NCBI RefSeq assembly: GCF_013376105.1
Contig: NZ_JAAMFM010000011.1
Location: 43,776-107,775, forward strand
Origin: Arthrobacter wenxiniae
Lineage (GTDB): Bacteria; Actinomycetota; Actinomycetes; Actinomycetales; Micrococcaceae
Direction: 5' to 3'
DNA length: 64,000 bases
Below are positions 34,129-44,781 of the stretch, piece after piece; positions within the stretch are counted from its first letter, which is position 1; each line of letters begins with the position of its first letter. Both the position numbers and the translations under genes were made by a program. The notes under the pieces are model-generated. The model made no database searches and was not told the origin of the DNA. It saw only the letters and a program-made list of their open reading frames with translations.

Positions 34129-35258
34129 ATCCCACCACACGGCGCCATGACACGGAGGCCTTCAGCGACGCGGTCGTGGTCGCGATGGAGACGGCCCTGG
34201 CGGTGGCACGGCAGGGCGTGCGCGGCGCGAACCCCCTGGTGGGCGCCGTCATCATCGACGCCGACGGCACCGTCCTGGCCATCGGCCGGCACCTCGGGGC
34301 CGGCACGCCGCACGCCGAGGCTGACGCCATCAACTCCCTGCGCGGGACCCGCCGGGACCTCTCGGCGGCCACCATGGTGGTCACGCTCGAACCGTGCAAC
34401 CACCAGGGCCGCACGTCCCCCTGCTCCCAGGCCATCATCGAGGCCGGCATTGGCAACGTGGTCTATGCGGTGGATGATCCCCACGCACCGGCCGCGGGAG
34501 GGGGGGAGAAGCTGCGCCGCGAAGGCATCAACGTCCGCTCGGGCCTCATGGCGGACCAGGCGCTGGAGCTTAACCGGCAGTGGTTTGCCGCGGTCAGGGC
34601 TGGCCGGCCCTTTGTCACTGCCCGGCTTGCCCAGACCGTGGACAGCCGGATCGCCGCGGCCGACGGCACCAGCCAGTGGATCACCTCGGCGGAATCCCGG
34701 GAGGATTCGCACAAGCTGCGGGCCCGGGTGGACGCCATCGTGGTGGGAACGGGCACCATCTTCGGGGACAACCCGCGCCTGACGGCGCGCGACGCCGACG
34801 GCGGCGACGCCGGGCACCAGCCGCTGCGCGTCGTCATGGGCCTGCGCGACGTCCCCGGGGACGCCGCGGTGCGGCTGCGCACCGCCCCCGGATTCCTGCA
34901 GCTGCACACCCACGACCCCGCCGTCGTCGTGCACGAACTCCACAGCCGCGGGGTGGGGCACCTCATGATCGAGGGCGGCTCGAAGGTGAGTGCCGCCTTC
35001 CTGGCCGCAGGCCTGGTGGACGAGCTCATCGTCTACCTGGCACCCACCCTCCTGGGGTCCGGGATCCCGGCCCTGAACGACCTGGGCATCGGCACGCTGG
35101 CCGACGCGCAGCAGTGGGAATGGGACGACACCACCTCCGGCCCCGTCGAGCGGCTGGGCCCCGACCTCAAGCTCACGCTCATGCCGGCCAGGCAGCCGGC
35201 CACCAACGCACGTGCCGGCAGCACCGCTGCCCACACCACCACAGAAGGACGCGAGTAA
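34125..35258 (+). CDS. ribD: bifunctional diaminohydroxyphosphoribosylaminopyrimidine deaminase / 5-amino-6-(5-phosphoribosylamino)uracil reductase
   Basis: A 377-residue two-domain enzyme performing the second and third steps of riboflavin synthesis from GTP. The N-terminal cytidine-deaminase-like domain has the zinc site HAE (in TPHAEADAI) and PCNHQGRTSPC. The C-terminal reductase domain (from about 165) has FVTARLAQTVDSRIA and GGSKVSAAFLAAGLVDEL. GTG at 34125 overlaps the ribM stop. The last 25 residues are an Ala/Thr-rich tail beyond the usual domain end. Confidence 0.95.
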   Translation: MNPTTRRHDTEAFSDAVVVAMETALAVARQGVRGANPLVGAVIIDADGTVLAIGRHLGAGTPHAEADAINSLRGTRRDLSAATMVVTLEPCNHQGRTSPCSQAIIEAGIGNVVYAVDDPHAPAAGGGEKLRREGINVRSGLMADQALELNRQWFAAVRAGRPFVTARLAQTVDSRIAAADGTSQWITSAESREDSHKLRARVDAIVVGTGTIFGDNPRLTARDADGGDAGHQPLRVVMGLRDVPGDAAVRLRTAPGFLQLHTHDPAVVVHELHSRGVGHLMIEGGSKVSAAFLAAGLVDELIVYLAPTLLGSGIPALNDLGIGTLADAQQWEWDDTTSGPVERLGPDLKLTLMPARQPATNARAGSTAAHTTTEGRE

Positions 35259-35918
35259 ATGTTTACCGGAATTATTGAAGGCCGCGGCACCGTGGTCCGG
35301 CTCCAGACCACCCCGGACTCGGACAGCGCGACGCTGGTCCTGGACACCGCAACGTCGGGCGACACCATCCGCGGGCTGCCCCTGGGCGGCTCCCTCGCCG
35401 TCAACGGCGTCTGCCTGACGGCCGTGCGGATCGACGGCACCGTGGTGGAGGTGGACGTCATGGGCGAGACCCTCCAGCGCACCACCACGGGTGCGCTGGC
35501 CGTTGGCGCCACCGTGAACCTGGAACGCTGCGTGCCGGCCGGCGGACGCCTGGACGGGCACGTGGTCCAGGGCCATGTGGACGGCGTGGGCGCCCTGCTG
35601 GAACGCGAAAGCCAGGGCAATTGGGACCGGCTGCGGTTCTCCGTGCCCGCCCCGCTGTCCCGCTACATCGCCGAAAAGGGCTCCATCGCCGTCGACGGCG
35701 TCTCGCTCACGGTCACGGCCGTGAGCCCGGCGCAGGACGCGCGGCAGTGGTTCGAGGTGGGCCTGATCCCCGTCACGCTCGCCAACACCGGGCTGGGCGG
35801 CAAGGCTGTGGGGGCGCAGGTGAACCTGGAGGTGGACGTGCTGGCCAAGTACGCCGAACGCCTGCTGCAGTTTGCCGTCCCGGCCGCCGCCGCCGGCGCC
35901 GGGGTGGTGCTGCCATGA
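35259..35918 (+). CDS. ribE: riboflavin synthase, alpha chain
   Basis: A 219-residue protein with two lumazine-binding repeats: MFTGIIEGRGTV and LAVNGVCLTA in the first, GHVVQGHVDGVG and IAVDGVSLTV in the second. It dismutates two lumazine molecules to riboflavin plus the pyrimidine precursor. It begins at the base after the ribD stop and overlaps ribB by 4 bases (ATGA). Confidence 0.95.
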   Translation: MFTGIIEGRGTVVRLQTTPDSDSATLVLDTATSGDTIRGLPLGGSLAVNGVCLTAVRIDGTVVEVDVMGETLQRTTTGALAVGATVNLERCVPAGGRLDGHVVQGHVDGVGALLERESQGNWDRLRFSVPAPLSRYIAEKGSIAVDGVSLTVTAVSPAQDARQWFEVGLIPVTLANTGLGGKAVGAQVNLEVDVLAKYAERLLQFAVPAAAAGAGVVLP

Positions 35919-36587
35919 GCGCGCTGACCAACCCGGAGACCCTGCTGGATCCGGTGTCCGCGGCCGTCGCGGCCATCGCCGCCGGGCAGGCCGTGCTGGT
36001 GGTGGACGACGAGAAGCGCGAAAACGAGGGCGACATCATCTTCGCCGCCCAGCACAGCACCCCGGCCCTCATGGGTTGGACCATCCGGCACAGCTCGGGC
36101 GTCATCTGCGTCCCCATGGAAGACGACCGGGCCGACGCCCTGGCGCTGCCGCCCATGGTGGCGCACAACCAGGACGCCAAGGGCACCGCCTACACGGTCA
36201 GCTGCGACGCCGCCGTCGGCGTGAGCACCGGCATCAGCGCCACCGACAGGTCGCTGACCGCCAGCGTCCTCGCCGACCCCTCGTCCAGGCCCGACGCCCT
36301 CACCCGGCCGGGGCACATGTTCCCCCTGCGCGCCGTCCCCGGGGGGGTGCGCCAGCGGCCCGGGCACACCGAGGCGTCCGTCGAGTTGTGCAGGCTCGCC
36401 GGCTGCGAACCGGTCGCGATCATCGCCGAAGTGGTGGACGACGCCGGCCAGATGGTCAGGCTCGACGGCCTCCGGGAGTTCGCGGACGCCAACTCGCTGG
36501 TCCTGATCTCCATCGCGGACCTGGTGGCGCACCTCAATGCGAGCGGCGCGGCAGTTGGGACGACGGCCGCCGCGGCGGGGGGCCACC

Positions 36588-36595
<8 letters not shown>
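35915..36595 (+). CDS. ribB: 3,4-dihydroxy-2-butanone 4-phosphate synthase
   Basis: A 226-residue monofunctional DHBP synthase, not the RibBA fusion common in bacteria. Family motifs: DDEKRENEGDI, TGISATDRS, RPGHMFPLRA and RPGHTEASVELCRLAG, which hold the acidic and histidine metal/substrate ligands. It converts ribulose 5-phosphate to the four-carbon unit of the lumazine ring. It overlaps ribE by 4 bases and ribA by 8. Confidence 0.95.
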
Positions 36596-37762
<1,167 letters not shown>

Positions 37763-37800
37763 CCCCTCCGGCGGGCCTGTCCGTTAGCAAAGCCCGCCCT

Positions 37801-37850
37801 GTTGGACACAATGACACCCATCCGGCGTCGAAGGTGTCATTATCTCCAAC
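37801..37850 (+). repeat. long interrupted hairpin after ribH
   Basis: GTTGGA (37801-37806) pairs with TCCAAC (37845-37850), and inside it AATGACACC (37810-37818) pairs with GGTGTCATT (37833-37841), with a symmetric three-base internal loop and a 14-base terminal loop. It may end the rib transcript, although no T-tract follows. The rest of the 260-base gap to hisE shows no gene. Confidence 0.6.
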
Positions 37851-37988
37851 CTCAGCGGATTCCTGGCGGCGGCGTGGGCGGGACCTTCATGATTTCGGCA
37901 GGCCCAGACGCCAGGCGCCGGCCAGTCGCCACCCATTCGGCCCGTGGTCGAATTTCACACATGCCGGACAATGACCGACCTGAAATCC

Positions 37989-38015
37989 TTGAACCCGGGC
38001 GCGACCCGTTAGGCT
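37989..38015 (+). promoter_or_regulatory. promoter of hisE, probably leaderless
   Basis: TTGAAC (37989-37994) and TAGGCT (38010-38015) are separated by 15 bases. The GTG of hisE begins only 8 positions after the -10 box, where transcription would start, so the mRNA is probably leaderless; no Shine-Dalgarno can fit. Confidence 0.6.
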
Positions 38016-38022
38016 GGAAACC

Positions 38023-38286
38023 GTGAAAACCTTCGAAACACTATATGAGGAGCTGCGTGAGAAAGCCGCAGCCCGGCCGGCCGGCTCCCGTACCGTCGCC
38101 GAACTGGAGTCCGGCATCCACGGCATCGGCAAGAAAGTGGTCGAGGAAGCCGCCGAGGTGTGGATGGCCGCCGAATATGAATCGGACGAGGCCTGCGCCG
38201 AGGAGATTTCCCAGCTGTTCTACCACCTGCAGGTCATGATGATCGCCAAGGGATTGACGCTTCAGGACGTTTACAAGCATCTCTAG
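38023..38286 (+). CDS. hisE: phosphoribosyl-ATP pyrophosphatase
   Basis: An 87-residue all-helical pyrophosphohydrolase for the second step of histidine synthesis. The MazG-like acidic motif is present ([14 protein letters not shown], then [19 protein letters not shown]). GTG at 38023. Histidine genes are split in this region: hisE-hisG-hisF here, hisI further on, and hisA/B/C/D/H are absent from the window. Confidence 0.95.
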   Translation: MKTFETLYEELREKAAARPAGSRTVAELESGIHGIGKKVVEEAAEVWMAAEYESDEACAEEISQLFYHLQVMMIAKGLTLQDVYKHL

Positions 38287-38369
38287 CCACATTCGTGGCC
38301 CGTGCATGCCTGAACGGGCGCCGAATCCCGGCGCCGCCCGACGTAGAACCGACCTGAAAGACATTTTCC

Positions 38370-39215
38370 ATGCTTAGAGTTGCCGTCCCCAACAAGGGCG
38401 CCCTGTCCGAAGCCGCCTCCGCCATGCTGGCCGAGGCTGGCTACCGCCAACGCCGCGACAGCCGTGAACTCGTCATGGTGGACCCGGAAAACAACGTTGA
38501 ATTCTTTTTCCTGCGCCCGCGCGACATTGCGGTGTACGTCGGCGCCGGCACGCTCGACGTCGGCATCACCGGCCGCGACCTGCTCCTGGACGCACAGGTG
38601 GACGCCGACGAACTGCTGCCGCTGGGGTTCGCCATCTCAACCTTCCGCTTCGCGGGCCCCGTGGGCCACTTCACCACGGCCGCCGAGCTCGAAGGCAAGC
38701 GCCTGGCCACGAGCTACGACGTGCTCCTGCGCACATACCTGACGGAGCTGGGCATCAACGCCAAGGTGGTCCGCCTTGACGGCGCCGTGGAATCCTCGGT
38801 GCGCCTCGGAGTGGCCGACGCCATTGCCGACGTGGTGGAGACCGGCAGCACGCTCAAGGCCGCCGGCATGGAAATCTTTGGCGACGCCATCCTCAATTCC
38901 GAGGCGCTGCTGATCGGGCGCCGCGGCGTCACCCCGCCTCCCGGCGTCGAGGTCCTGATCCGCCGCCTCCACAGCGTCCTGGTGGCCAGGCAGTACGTCC
39001 TGCTCGACTACGACGTGCCCAAGGCCCTGATGGAACAGGCCACCGCGCTCACCCCCGGGCTGGAATCGCCGACGGTCTCGCCGCTGCGTGATTCCGACTG
39101 GGTTGCCGTCCGTTCCATGGTTTTGGCCAAGGACACGAACCGCATCATGGATGAGCTCTATGACCTCGGGGCGCGCGCCATCCTGGTCAGCAACATCCAC
39201 GCCTGCCGCATCTAA
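38370..39215 (+). CDS. hisG: ATP phosphoribosyltransferase, long form
   Basis: A 281-residue long-form HisG, with a C-terminal ACT-like regulatory domain (after about residue 205) that binds histidine for feedback inhibition. The core begins [15 protein letters not shown], with [10 protein letters not shown] and the PRPP-binding stretch [17 protein letters not shown]. First step of histidine synthesis, joining ATP and PRPP. It follows hisE by 83 bases; TAGAAC at 38343-38348 could be an internal -10. Confidence 0.95.
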   Translation: MLRVAVPNKGALSEAASAMLAEAGYRQRRDSRELVMVDPENNVEFFFLRPRDIAVYVGAGTLDVGITGRDLLLDAQVDADELLPLGFAISTFRFAGPVGHFTTAAELEGKRLATSYDVLLRTYLTELGINAKVVRLDGAVESSVRLGVADAIADVVETGSTLKAAGMEIFGDAILNSEALLIGRRGVTPPPGVEVLIRRLHSVLVARQYVLLDYDVPKALMEQATALTPGLESPTVSPLRDSDWVAVRSMVLAKDTNRIMDELYDLGARAILVSNIHACRI

Positions 39216-39226
39216 GGGGAACCGCC

Positions 39227-39997
39227 ATGAGTGTCGCCATCCGCGTCATCCCGTGCCTTGACGTTGACGCCGGCCGCGTGGTCAAGGGCGTCAAGTTCCA
39301 AAACCTGCGCGACGCCGGGGACCCCGTCGAACTGGCCCGGCGCTACGACCGTGCCGGTGCCGACGAGCTCACGTTCCTGGACGTCACGGCGTCCTCCGGG
39401 AACCGGGACACCACCTTTGACGTGGTGTCGCGCACCGCCGAACAGGTTTTCATCCCGCTCACGGTGGGCGGGGGAGTCCGCGAGGTCTCCGACGTCGACA
39501 AGCTCCTTCGCTGCGGCGCGGACAAGGCGTCCATCAACACCGCGGCCATCGCCCGCCCGGCCGTGATTGACGAGATCACCCGGCGTTTCGGTTCCCAGGT
39601 GCTGGTGCTCAGCGTCGACGCGCGCCGCACGCGCGGGGGCCACACGCCGTCGGGCTTCGAAGTGACCACGCACGGCGGGCGCACGGGCACGGGCCTCGAC
39701 GCGATTGAATGGGCCCGCGAGGCCGCCGAGAGGGGCGTGGGGGAGATCCTGCTCAACTCGATCGATGCCGACGGCACCAAGGAAGGGTTTGACCTGGAGC
39801 TCATCCGCCTGGTCCGCGCCGCGGTCCACGTGCCGATCATCGCCTCCGGCGGCGCCGGCAGGCCGGAGCACTTCCCGCCGGCAGTGGCAGCCGGCGCGGA
39901 CGCGGTGCTGGCGGCGTCCATCTTCCACTTCGGCCCGGACAACGCCATCGCCGAGGTCAAGCAGGCCATCCGCGAGGCAGGCTACGAAGTCCGCTAA
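39227..39997 (+). CDS. hisF: imidazole glycerol phosphate synthase subunit HisF
   Basis: A 256-residue TIM barrel. [15 protein letters not shown] holds the catalytic Asp, and [46 protein letters not shown] (second catalytic Asp) and [11 protein letters not shown] follow. With HisH (not in the window) it makes IGP and AICAR. It starts 11 bases after hisG; its stop overlaps that of the convergent TIGR03085 gene by 4 bases. Confidence 0.96.
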   Translation: MSVAIRVIPCLDVDAGRVVKGVKFQNLRDAGDPVELARRYDRAGADELTFLDVTASSGNRDTTFDVVSRTAEQVFIPLTVGGGVREVSDVDKLLRCGADKASINTAAIARPAVIDEITRRFGSQVLVLSVDARRTRGGHTPSGFEVTTHGGRTGTGLDAIEWAREAAERGVGEILLNSIDADGTKEGFDLELIRLVRAAVHVPIIASGGAGRPEHFPPAVAAGADAVLAASIFHFGPDNAIAEVKQAIREAGYEVR

Positions 39998-40638
39998 AGG
40001 CCGACGGGGGCCGTGCGCAGCAGCGCAACGGCGTCGGCCTGGCCCTCAAAGGAAACCAGCGCCTGTCCGGTGCGGCCGTTGGCGTGCATGAGGAGTTCGC
40101 CGGGGTCGCCAATGATAGCGACCGAGACGGGCGCCCGCTTGGCCACATGGCGCGGACCGTCCGGGTTGACCAGGACCACGCCCAAGTCGACGCTGCGGTA
40201 CAGGATCGCGGCGCGCTTGATCAGCTCGGCCCACAGGGCGCTTGAATACCCGGGATCCAGCGCACGGGGTGCCCACCGGTCGGTTGCGCGGCGGATGTCC
40301 TCCGTGTGGACAAAAAATTCGACAAGGTTCGCGCTGCGGTCCACCGCCGGGAGCGCAAACGGGGACAGCCGGGGCGGGCCGGCGCGGAACTTCTCCACGA
40401 GCTCGGTGAACGCGGCCGGGGTGGACGCGGCCTCGGCCAGCTTGGCAGTGGCCTTCTCGGAAACCTTGTTCCACGGCCTGATGACCAGTCCGAGGCCAAC
40501 CTTCGGGCTGTGTTCGCGCAGGAAGAGGTGCGCCGCCAGTTCCTGGGTCCGCCATCCGGCACAGAGTGTAGGCGCTCCCGGACCGGCGGCCAGCAGGGTC
40601 TCGGCGAGGACTTCACGGGACGGTTCAACAAATTGCAT
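39994..40638 (-). CDS. TIGR03085 family metal-binding protein
   Basis: A 214-residue protein of the DinB/MDMPI-like four-helix fold as found in the actinobacterial TIGR03085 family: [20 protein letters not shown] near the start and [21 protein letters not shown] in the middle, where the histidines would bind a divalent metal. Its biochemical function is unknown; a mycothiol- or metal-dependent reaction is possible. It stands alone on the minus strand between hisF and hisI, convergent with hisF. Confidence 0.8.
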   Translation of the reverse strand: MQFVEPSREVLAETLLAAGPGAPTLCAGWRTQELAAHLFLREHSPKVGLGLVIRPWNKVSEKATAKLAEAASTPAAFTELVEKFRAGPPRLSPFALPAVDRSANLVEFFVHTEDIRRATDRWAPRALDPGYSSALWAELIKRAAILYRSVDLGVVLVNPDGPRHVAKRAPVSVAIIGDPGELLMHANGRTGQALVSFEGQADAVALLRTAPVGL

Positions 40639-40761
40639 CACTTGTGAAATTAGCATGTATTGGCCTGCATGGGCACCAGGAACCGCCGTAATGGGCGCCA
40701 CGTTCCTTCAGTGCGTCGCACGGAAGCTGCGGCGGGGCCCGCGGGAAAGTTTTTCTGGCAC

Positions 40762-40767
40762 TAGAAT
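40762..40767 (+). promoter_or_regulatory. -10 element of hisI, leaderless candidate
   Basis: TAGAAT ends 8 bases before the ATG at 40776 with no room for a Shine-Dalgarno, so the hisI-trp transcript may start at its own start codon. Confidence 0.5.
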
Positions 40768-40775
40768 TGCCCTTG

Positions 40776-41237
40776 ATGCCGCTCACCCCAGAACCCCAGC
40801 CCGAGTCCGTGACGCCCGCCAGCCGCCCATCCGTGGAGGCCGCCTCGCGGGCGTCCGTGCCCGGCGCCCCGGAGCCGGCCGTCCTGGCCGATGACGTGGC
40901 GGCGCTGCTTAAGCGCGATGCCGCGGGCCTGGTGGCCGCCGTCATCCAGCAGTTCGACACGGGCGAGGTCTTGATGCTTGGCTGGATGGACGACGAGGCC
41001 CTGCGGCGCACCCTGACGACGGGCCGGGTGACCTTTTGGTCCCGGTCCCGCCAGTCCTACTGGCGCAAGGGCGATTCCTCCGGCCACCACCAGTTCGTCA
41101 AGTCGGTGGCCATCGACTGCGACGGCGACGCCCTGCTCGTCGCGGTCGACCAGGTGGGGGCCGCCTGCCACACCGGGACGCGGACCTGCTTCGAGGGCCG
41201 GGGGCTGGCCGCCGTGGTTGGCAGCCGCGGGGAGTAG
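40776..41237 (+). CDS. hisI: phosphoribosyl-AMP cyclohydrolase
   Basis: A 153-residue monofunctional HisI (no HisE fusion). The first 35 residues are an Ala/Pro-rich extension; the core has [36 protein letters not shown] and the zinc/magnesium site DCDGDALL plus CHTGTRTCF. It opens the purine ring of PR-AMP. ATG 40776 is preferred over TTG 40767. trpE follows after 45 bases, so histidine and tryptophan genes share a transcript here. Confidence 0.94.
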   Translation: MPLTPEPQPESVTPASRPSVEAASRASVPGAPEPAVLADDVAALLKRDAAGLVAAVIQQFDTGEVLMLGWMDDEALRRTLTTGRVTFWSRSRQSYWRKGDSSGHHQFVKSVAIDCDGDALLVAVDQVGAACHTGTRTCFEGRGLAAVVGSRGE

Positions 41238-41282
41238 CCCCTTCGTCCACCCGCCCGCTTGATACGAAAGTACAGATACTTC

Positions 41283-42878
41283 ATGCAAGATCTTGGTGTC
41301 ATCAGCCCCACGCTCGAGGAGTTCCGTGAGCTCGCCCGGACCCGCAGGGTGGTCCCCGTCCATCTCAAGGTGCTGGTCGACGCGCAAACCCCGATCGGCC
41401 TGTACCGCACACTGGCCGCCGAGGCCCCCGGAACGTTCCTGATGGAGTCGGCGGCCGCCGGGGGCGTCTGGTCGCGCTACTCCTTCATTGGGGTGAAGTC
41501 GGTCGCCACCCTCACCACGGACGACGGCGCCGCCCACTGGCAGGGCGAGCCGCCCGTGGGCGTGCCCCTGGACGGGAACCCCGTGGACGCCATGGAAGCC
41601 ACGCTGAAGCTGCTGGCCACCGAGCGATTTGAGGGCCTGCCGCCCTTCACCTCCGGGCTGGTCGGCTTTGTGGGCTGGGAGTCGGTGCGGCACTGGGAGA
41701 GGCTTCCCTCCCCGCCCGAGGACGACCTGCACCTGCCCGAACTGGCACTGAACCTCATTTCCGACATGGCGGTGCACGACAACGCCGAGGGCACGGTGCT
41801 GTTGATCGCCAATGCCATCAACGTCAACGGCACGGACGAAAACGTGGACGGTGCCTGGCACGACGCCGTCTCGCGCGTCCGCGGCATGCTGGGCCAGCTG
41901 CGTGCTCCCGTCGCCCAGCCGATGTCCGTCCTGGACGTGCCGGCGGCCTCCTTCTCGGACAGCGTCCGGGAACGCTGGGACCGCAACGAATACCTGAAGG
42001 CGGTTGACCGCGGCAAGGAGGCCATTGTGGACGGCGAGGTGTTCCAGGTGGTCATCTCGCGCCGCTTTGAAATGGAATGCAACGCCTCCGCCCTGGATGT
42101 GTACCGGGTGCTGCGCAACACCAACCCGAGCCCCTACATGTACCTGTACAGCTTTGTGGATGCCCACGGCCTGCCGTACTCCATTGTCGGGTCCTCGCCC
42201 GAGGCCCTGGTGAGTGTCAGCGGCAGCGAGGTCATCACGCACCCCATCGCCGGTTCGCGCCCGCGCGGGAAGTCGGTGGAGGAGGACACGTTCCTGGCCA
42301 AGGACCTGCTGGCCGACCCCAAGGAGCGCTCCGAGCACCTGATGCTCGTGGACCTTTCCCGCAACGACCTCTCCAAGGTGTGCGAACCGGGCACGGTGGA
42401 TGTCACCCAGTTCATGGAGGTGGAGCGCTTCAGCCACATCATGCACCTGGTCTCCACGGTGGTGGGAACGTTGAGCCCGCACAAGAGCGCCTACGACGTG
42501 CTGGCGGCCACCTTCCCCGCGGGGACCCTCTCCGGGGCCCCAAAGCCGCGCGCGCTGCGGCTGCTGGATGAACTGGAGCCCCACCGCCGCGGCATCTACG
42601 GCGGCGTGGTGGGCTACCTGGACTTTGCGGGCGACATGGACATGGCCATCACCATCCGCTCCGCCCTGCTGCTGGACGGCATGGCGTACGTGCAGGCCGG
42701 CGGCGGCATTGTGGCGGACTCCGTCAATGAAACCGAGGCCCAGGAGACGGTGAACAAGGCCGCCGCGCCGCTGCGCGCCGTCCATGCCGCGGCATCCCTG
42801 CGGGCGCTGGGGGACAACGCCGCGGAAGACGCCACAACAACAGCAGCCACCGCAACCACCGCCGGGAGCCCGTCATGA
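41283..42878 (+). CDS. trpE: anthranilate synthase component I
   Basis: A 531-residue chorismate-using enzyme. The N-terminal domain includes the feedback site (FLMESAAAGGVWSRYSFIG, the LLES-type motif binding tryptophan), and the C-terminal chorismate-binding domain has PSPYMYLY, GSSPEALV, ITHPIAGSRPRG, LVDLSRNDL and YGGVVGYLDF. It makes anthranilate with ammonia or with a TrpG subunit, which is not in the window. ATG 41283. The stop overlaps the next gene by 4 bases. No Trp-codon leader peptide is seen before it. Confidence 0.95.
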   Translation: MQDLGVISPTLEEFRELARTRRVVPVHLKVLVDAQTPIGLYRTLAAEAPGTFLMESAAAGGVWSRYSFIGVKSVATLTTDDGAAHWQGEPPVGVPLDGNPVDAMEATLKLLATERFEGLPPFTSGLVGFVGWESVRHWERLPSPPEDDLHLPELALNLISDMAVHDNAEGTVLLIANAINVNGTDENVDGAWHDAVSRVRGMLGQLRAPVAQPMSVLDVPAASFSDSVRERWDRNEYLKAVDRGKEAIVDGEVFQVVISRRFEMECNASALDVYRVLRNTNPSPYMYLYSFVDAHGLPYSIVGSSPEALVSVSGSEVITHPIAGSRPRGKSVEEDTFLAKDLLADPKERSEHLMLVDLSRNDLSKVCEPGTVDVTQFMEVERFSHIMHLVSTVVGTLSPHKSAYDVLAATFPAGTLSGAPKPRALRLLDELEPHRRGIYGGVVGYLDFAGDMDMAITIRSALLLDGMAYVQAGGGIVADSVNETEAQETVNKAAAPLRAVHAAASLRALGDNAAEDATTTAATATTAGSPS

Positions 42879-43468
42879 TCGCCAAGTCATCCATGCAGGC
42901 ATGGCAGCGCAAGTCCACGCTGATCATGGTCGCGGTCCTCGCGGCGCTGGCGGTGTTTGGCACCACGACGCAAACCTGGATCCACGTGTCCATCACCCAG
43001 GGAGCAGTGCAGCAGGCGGCCCTGAACATTCCGGGCAGCAAGGCCGCCGTGGCCGTGTCGGCGCTGGCGCTCGTGGCGCTGGCCGGGGCGCTCGCGGCGA
43101 CCATCGCGGGCCGGGTCGCACGGATCATCACCAGCGCCATCGTCCTGCTGGCCGCGGCGGGAATCATCGCCGTCGTGGTGGGGGTCCTGGCCGACCCGTC
43201 CGCGGCGGCCATGGCCGAGGTGGGCAAGGCCACCGGGGTGGTCGGCGTGGCCAGCAACGCCGCCACGACCTGGTTCCCCGTGGCCGCCGTGGCCGCGGCC
43301 GCCGTCCTGGCCGCCGCCGCCGCGCTGATCCTGTGGGTGGGCCGCGGCTGGACCGTGCGCTCCAAGTACGACGCCGCCACCGCCGCGTCGCAGCCCGCCC
43401 CGGGCGGCCCGGTCGACGAAGTTGACAGCTGGGACCGGCTCAGCCGCGGCGACGACCCGACGGCGTAG
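42875..43468 (+). CDS. Trp biosynthesis-associated membrane protein (TIGR02234 type)
   Basis: A 197-residue protein with four hydrophobic segments (about residues 17-30, 60-80, 86-105, 137-155) and a short acidic cytoplasmic tail. An external-type segment between the first two helices has TTTQTWIHVS. Such proteins are found in trp operons of actinobacteria, right after trpE as here, but no function is established. It overlaps trpE by 4 bases. Confidence 0.85.
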   Translation: MIAKSSMQAWQRKSTLIMVAVLAALAVFGTTTQTWIHVSITQGAVQQAALNIPGSKAAVAVSALALVALAGALAATIAGRVARIITSAIVLLAAAGIIAVVVGVLADPSAAAMAEVGKATGVVGVASNAATTWFPVAAVAAAAVLAAAAALILWVGRGWTVRSKYDAATAASQPAPGGPVDEVDSWDRLSRGDDPTA

Positions 43469-43563
43469 GCCGCGGCGCCGTACGGGGCGCGGCGGGGTTT
43501 CGGCTTCCGCCTGCTTCTAATGGCAGAATGTATTGGAGTATCCGCATCAAAGGGAGATTTACC

Positions 43564-43848
43564 ATGAGCAACAAGTCGGCCACCACGTCCGCAACGGTCA
43601 GCACCGAGGGCCCCATTGACCACAGCATCGAACTGGGACACGGGAACAGCCCGGCTGCATGGACCTGTGTCACGGTCATGCTTGTCGGCGTCATCGTCGG
43701 ATGCGTTGCCTTCCTCATTGGTGAAAGCGCCGTGATCCTGTTCTGGATCGGCGTGGCCATCATCGCCGTCGGACTGGTTGTCGGCGTGGCCATGAAGGTC
43801 GCCGGCTACGGCGTGGGCGGAAGCAAGCTGAAGAACAACGGCCACTAA
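43564..43848 (+). CDS. HGxxPAAW family small membrane protein
   Basis: A 94-residue protein with two transmembrane segments and the diagnostic motif HGNSPAAW just before the first. The family is confined to actinobacteria and is regularly encoded between the Trp-associated membrane protein and trpC; its role is unknown. ATG 43564 has AAAGGGAG upstream. It is separated from the previous gene by 95 bases that may include a promoter. Confidence 0.85.
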   Translation: MSNKSATTSATVSTEGPIDHSIELGHGNSPAAWTCVTVMLVGVIVGCVAFLIGESAVILFWIGVAIIAVGLVVGVAMKVAGYGVGGSKLKNNGH

Positions 43849-43850
43849 TC

Positions 43851-44681
43851 GTGACTGTCTTGCAGGACATCATTGCGGGCGTCAGGGAGGACCTTGACGC
43901 CCGCAGGCGGACCCTGCCCCTTGAGGAACTGAAGGTCCGGGCCGCCGCGGCGCCCCGGGCCCTGGACGGCTTTGCGGCCCTGGGAGGTGGGCGCGACGAG
44001 CGCCCGGACCTGCGCGTCATTGCCGAGGTCAAGCGCCGCAGCCCGTCCAAGGGGGAACTGGCCGGCATCGCCGATCCCGCCGCGCTGGCCGGACGGTACG
44101 CAGGCGGCGGCGCGTCCGTGATCAGCGTCCTGACCGAGGAACGCCGCTTTGGCGGCTCCCTGGCCGACCTGGACGCGGTCCGTGCCGCCGTGGACATCCC
44201 CGTGCTGCGCAAGGACTTCACCTGCGACCCCTACATGATCTGGGAGGCCCGGGCCCATGGCGCCGACCTGGTCCTGCTCATTGTTGCGGCACTGGACGAC
44301 GGTGAACTGCGCGACTACCTGGCGCTCACCCACGAGCTCGGCATGGACGCCATCGTCGAAACGCACACGGCCGGGGAAATCGCCCGGGCCGTGGCCGTAG
44401 GCGCCAGGATCATCGGCATCAACGTCCGCAACCTGAAGACGCTGGCCGTGGACCGGTCCACCTTTGCCGCCCTGGCCGGCAACATTCCCGCCGGGCCCGT
44501 GGTCATTGCCGAATCAGGCGTGCGCGACGCCGGGGACGTGCGCCACTACGCCGGGCACGGTGCCAACGCCGTCCTGGTGGGCGAGGCCTTGGTCCGCGAC
44601 GCCACGCCGCGCGAACGCATCACTGAATTCAGGCAGGCCGGTGCGGAAGCAATCGCGGCCCTCCGCCTGGGGACGCACTAG
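43851..44681 (+). CDS. trpC: indole-3-glycerol phosphate synthase
   Basis: A 276-residue TIM barrel. VIAEVKRRSPSKGEL contains the catalytic Lys and Ser-Pro-Ser signature, followed by VLRKDFTCDPYMIWEARAHG, GINVRNLKTL and AESGVRDAGDVRHYA. It closes the indole ring of CdRP. GTG start 2 bases after the HGxxPAAW stop. Confidence 0.96.
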   Translation: MTVLQDIIAGVREDLDARRRTLPLEELKVRAAAAPRALDGFAALGGGRDERPDLRVIAEVKRRSPSKGELAGIADPAALAGRYAGGGASVISVLTEERRFGGSLADLDAVRAAVDIPVLRKDFTCDPYMIWEARAHGADLVLLIVAALDDGELRDYLALTHELGMDAIVETHTAGEIARAVAVGARIIGINVRNLKTLAVDRSTFAALAGNIPAGPVVIAESGVRDAGDVRHYAGHGANAVLVGEALVRDATPRERITEFRQAGAEAIAALRLGTH

Positions 44682-44781
44682 GGGCGGACCCCGGCCCCGC
44701 CGTGCCGCCGGGCTCCCGGCCGGCACCGGCCAGGCAACGACTTATTCGAAACTATGAGCAACGAACAGGACGGTGGAACTG

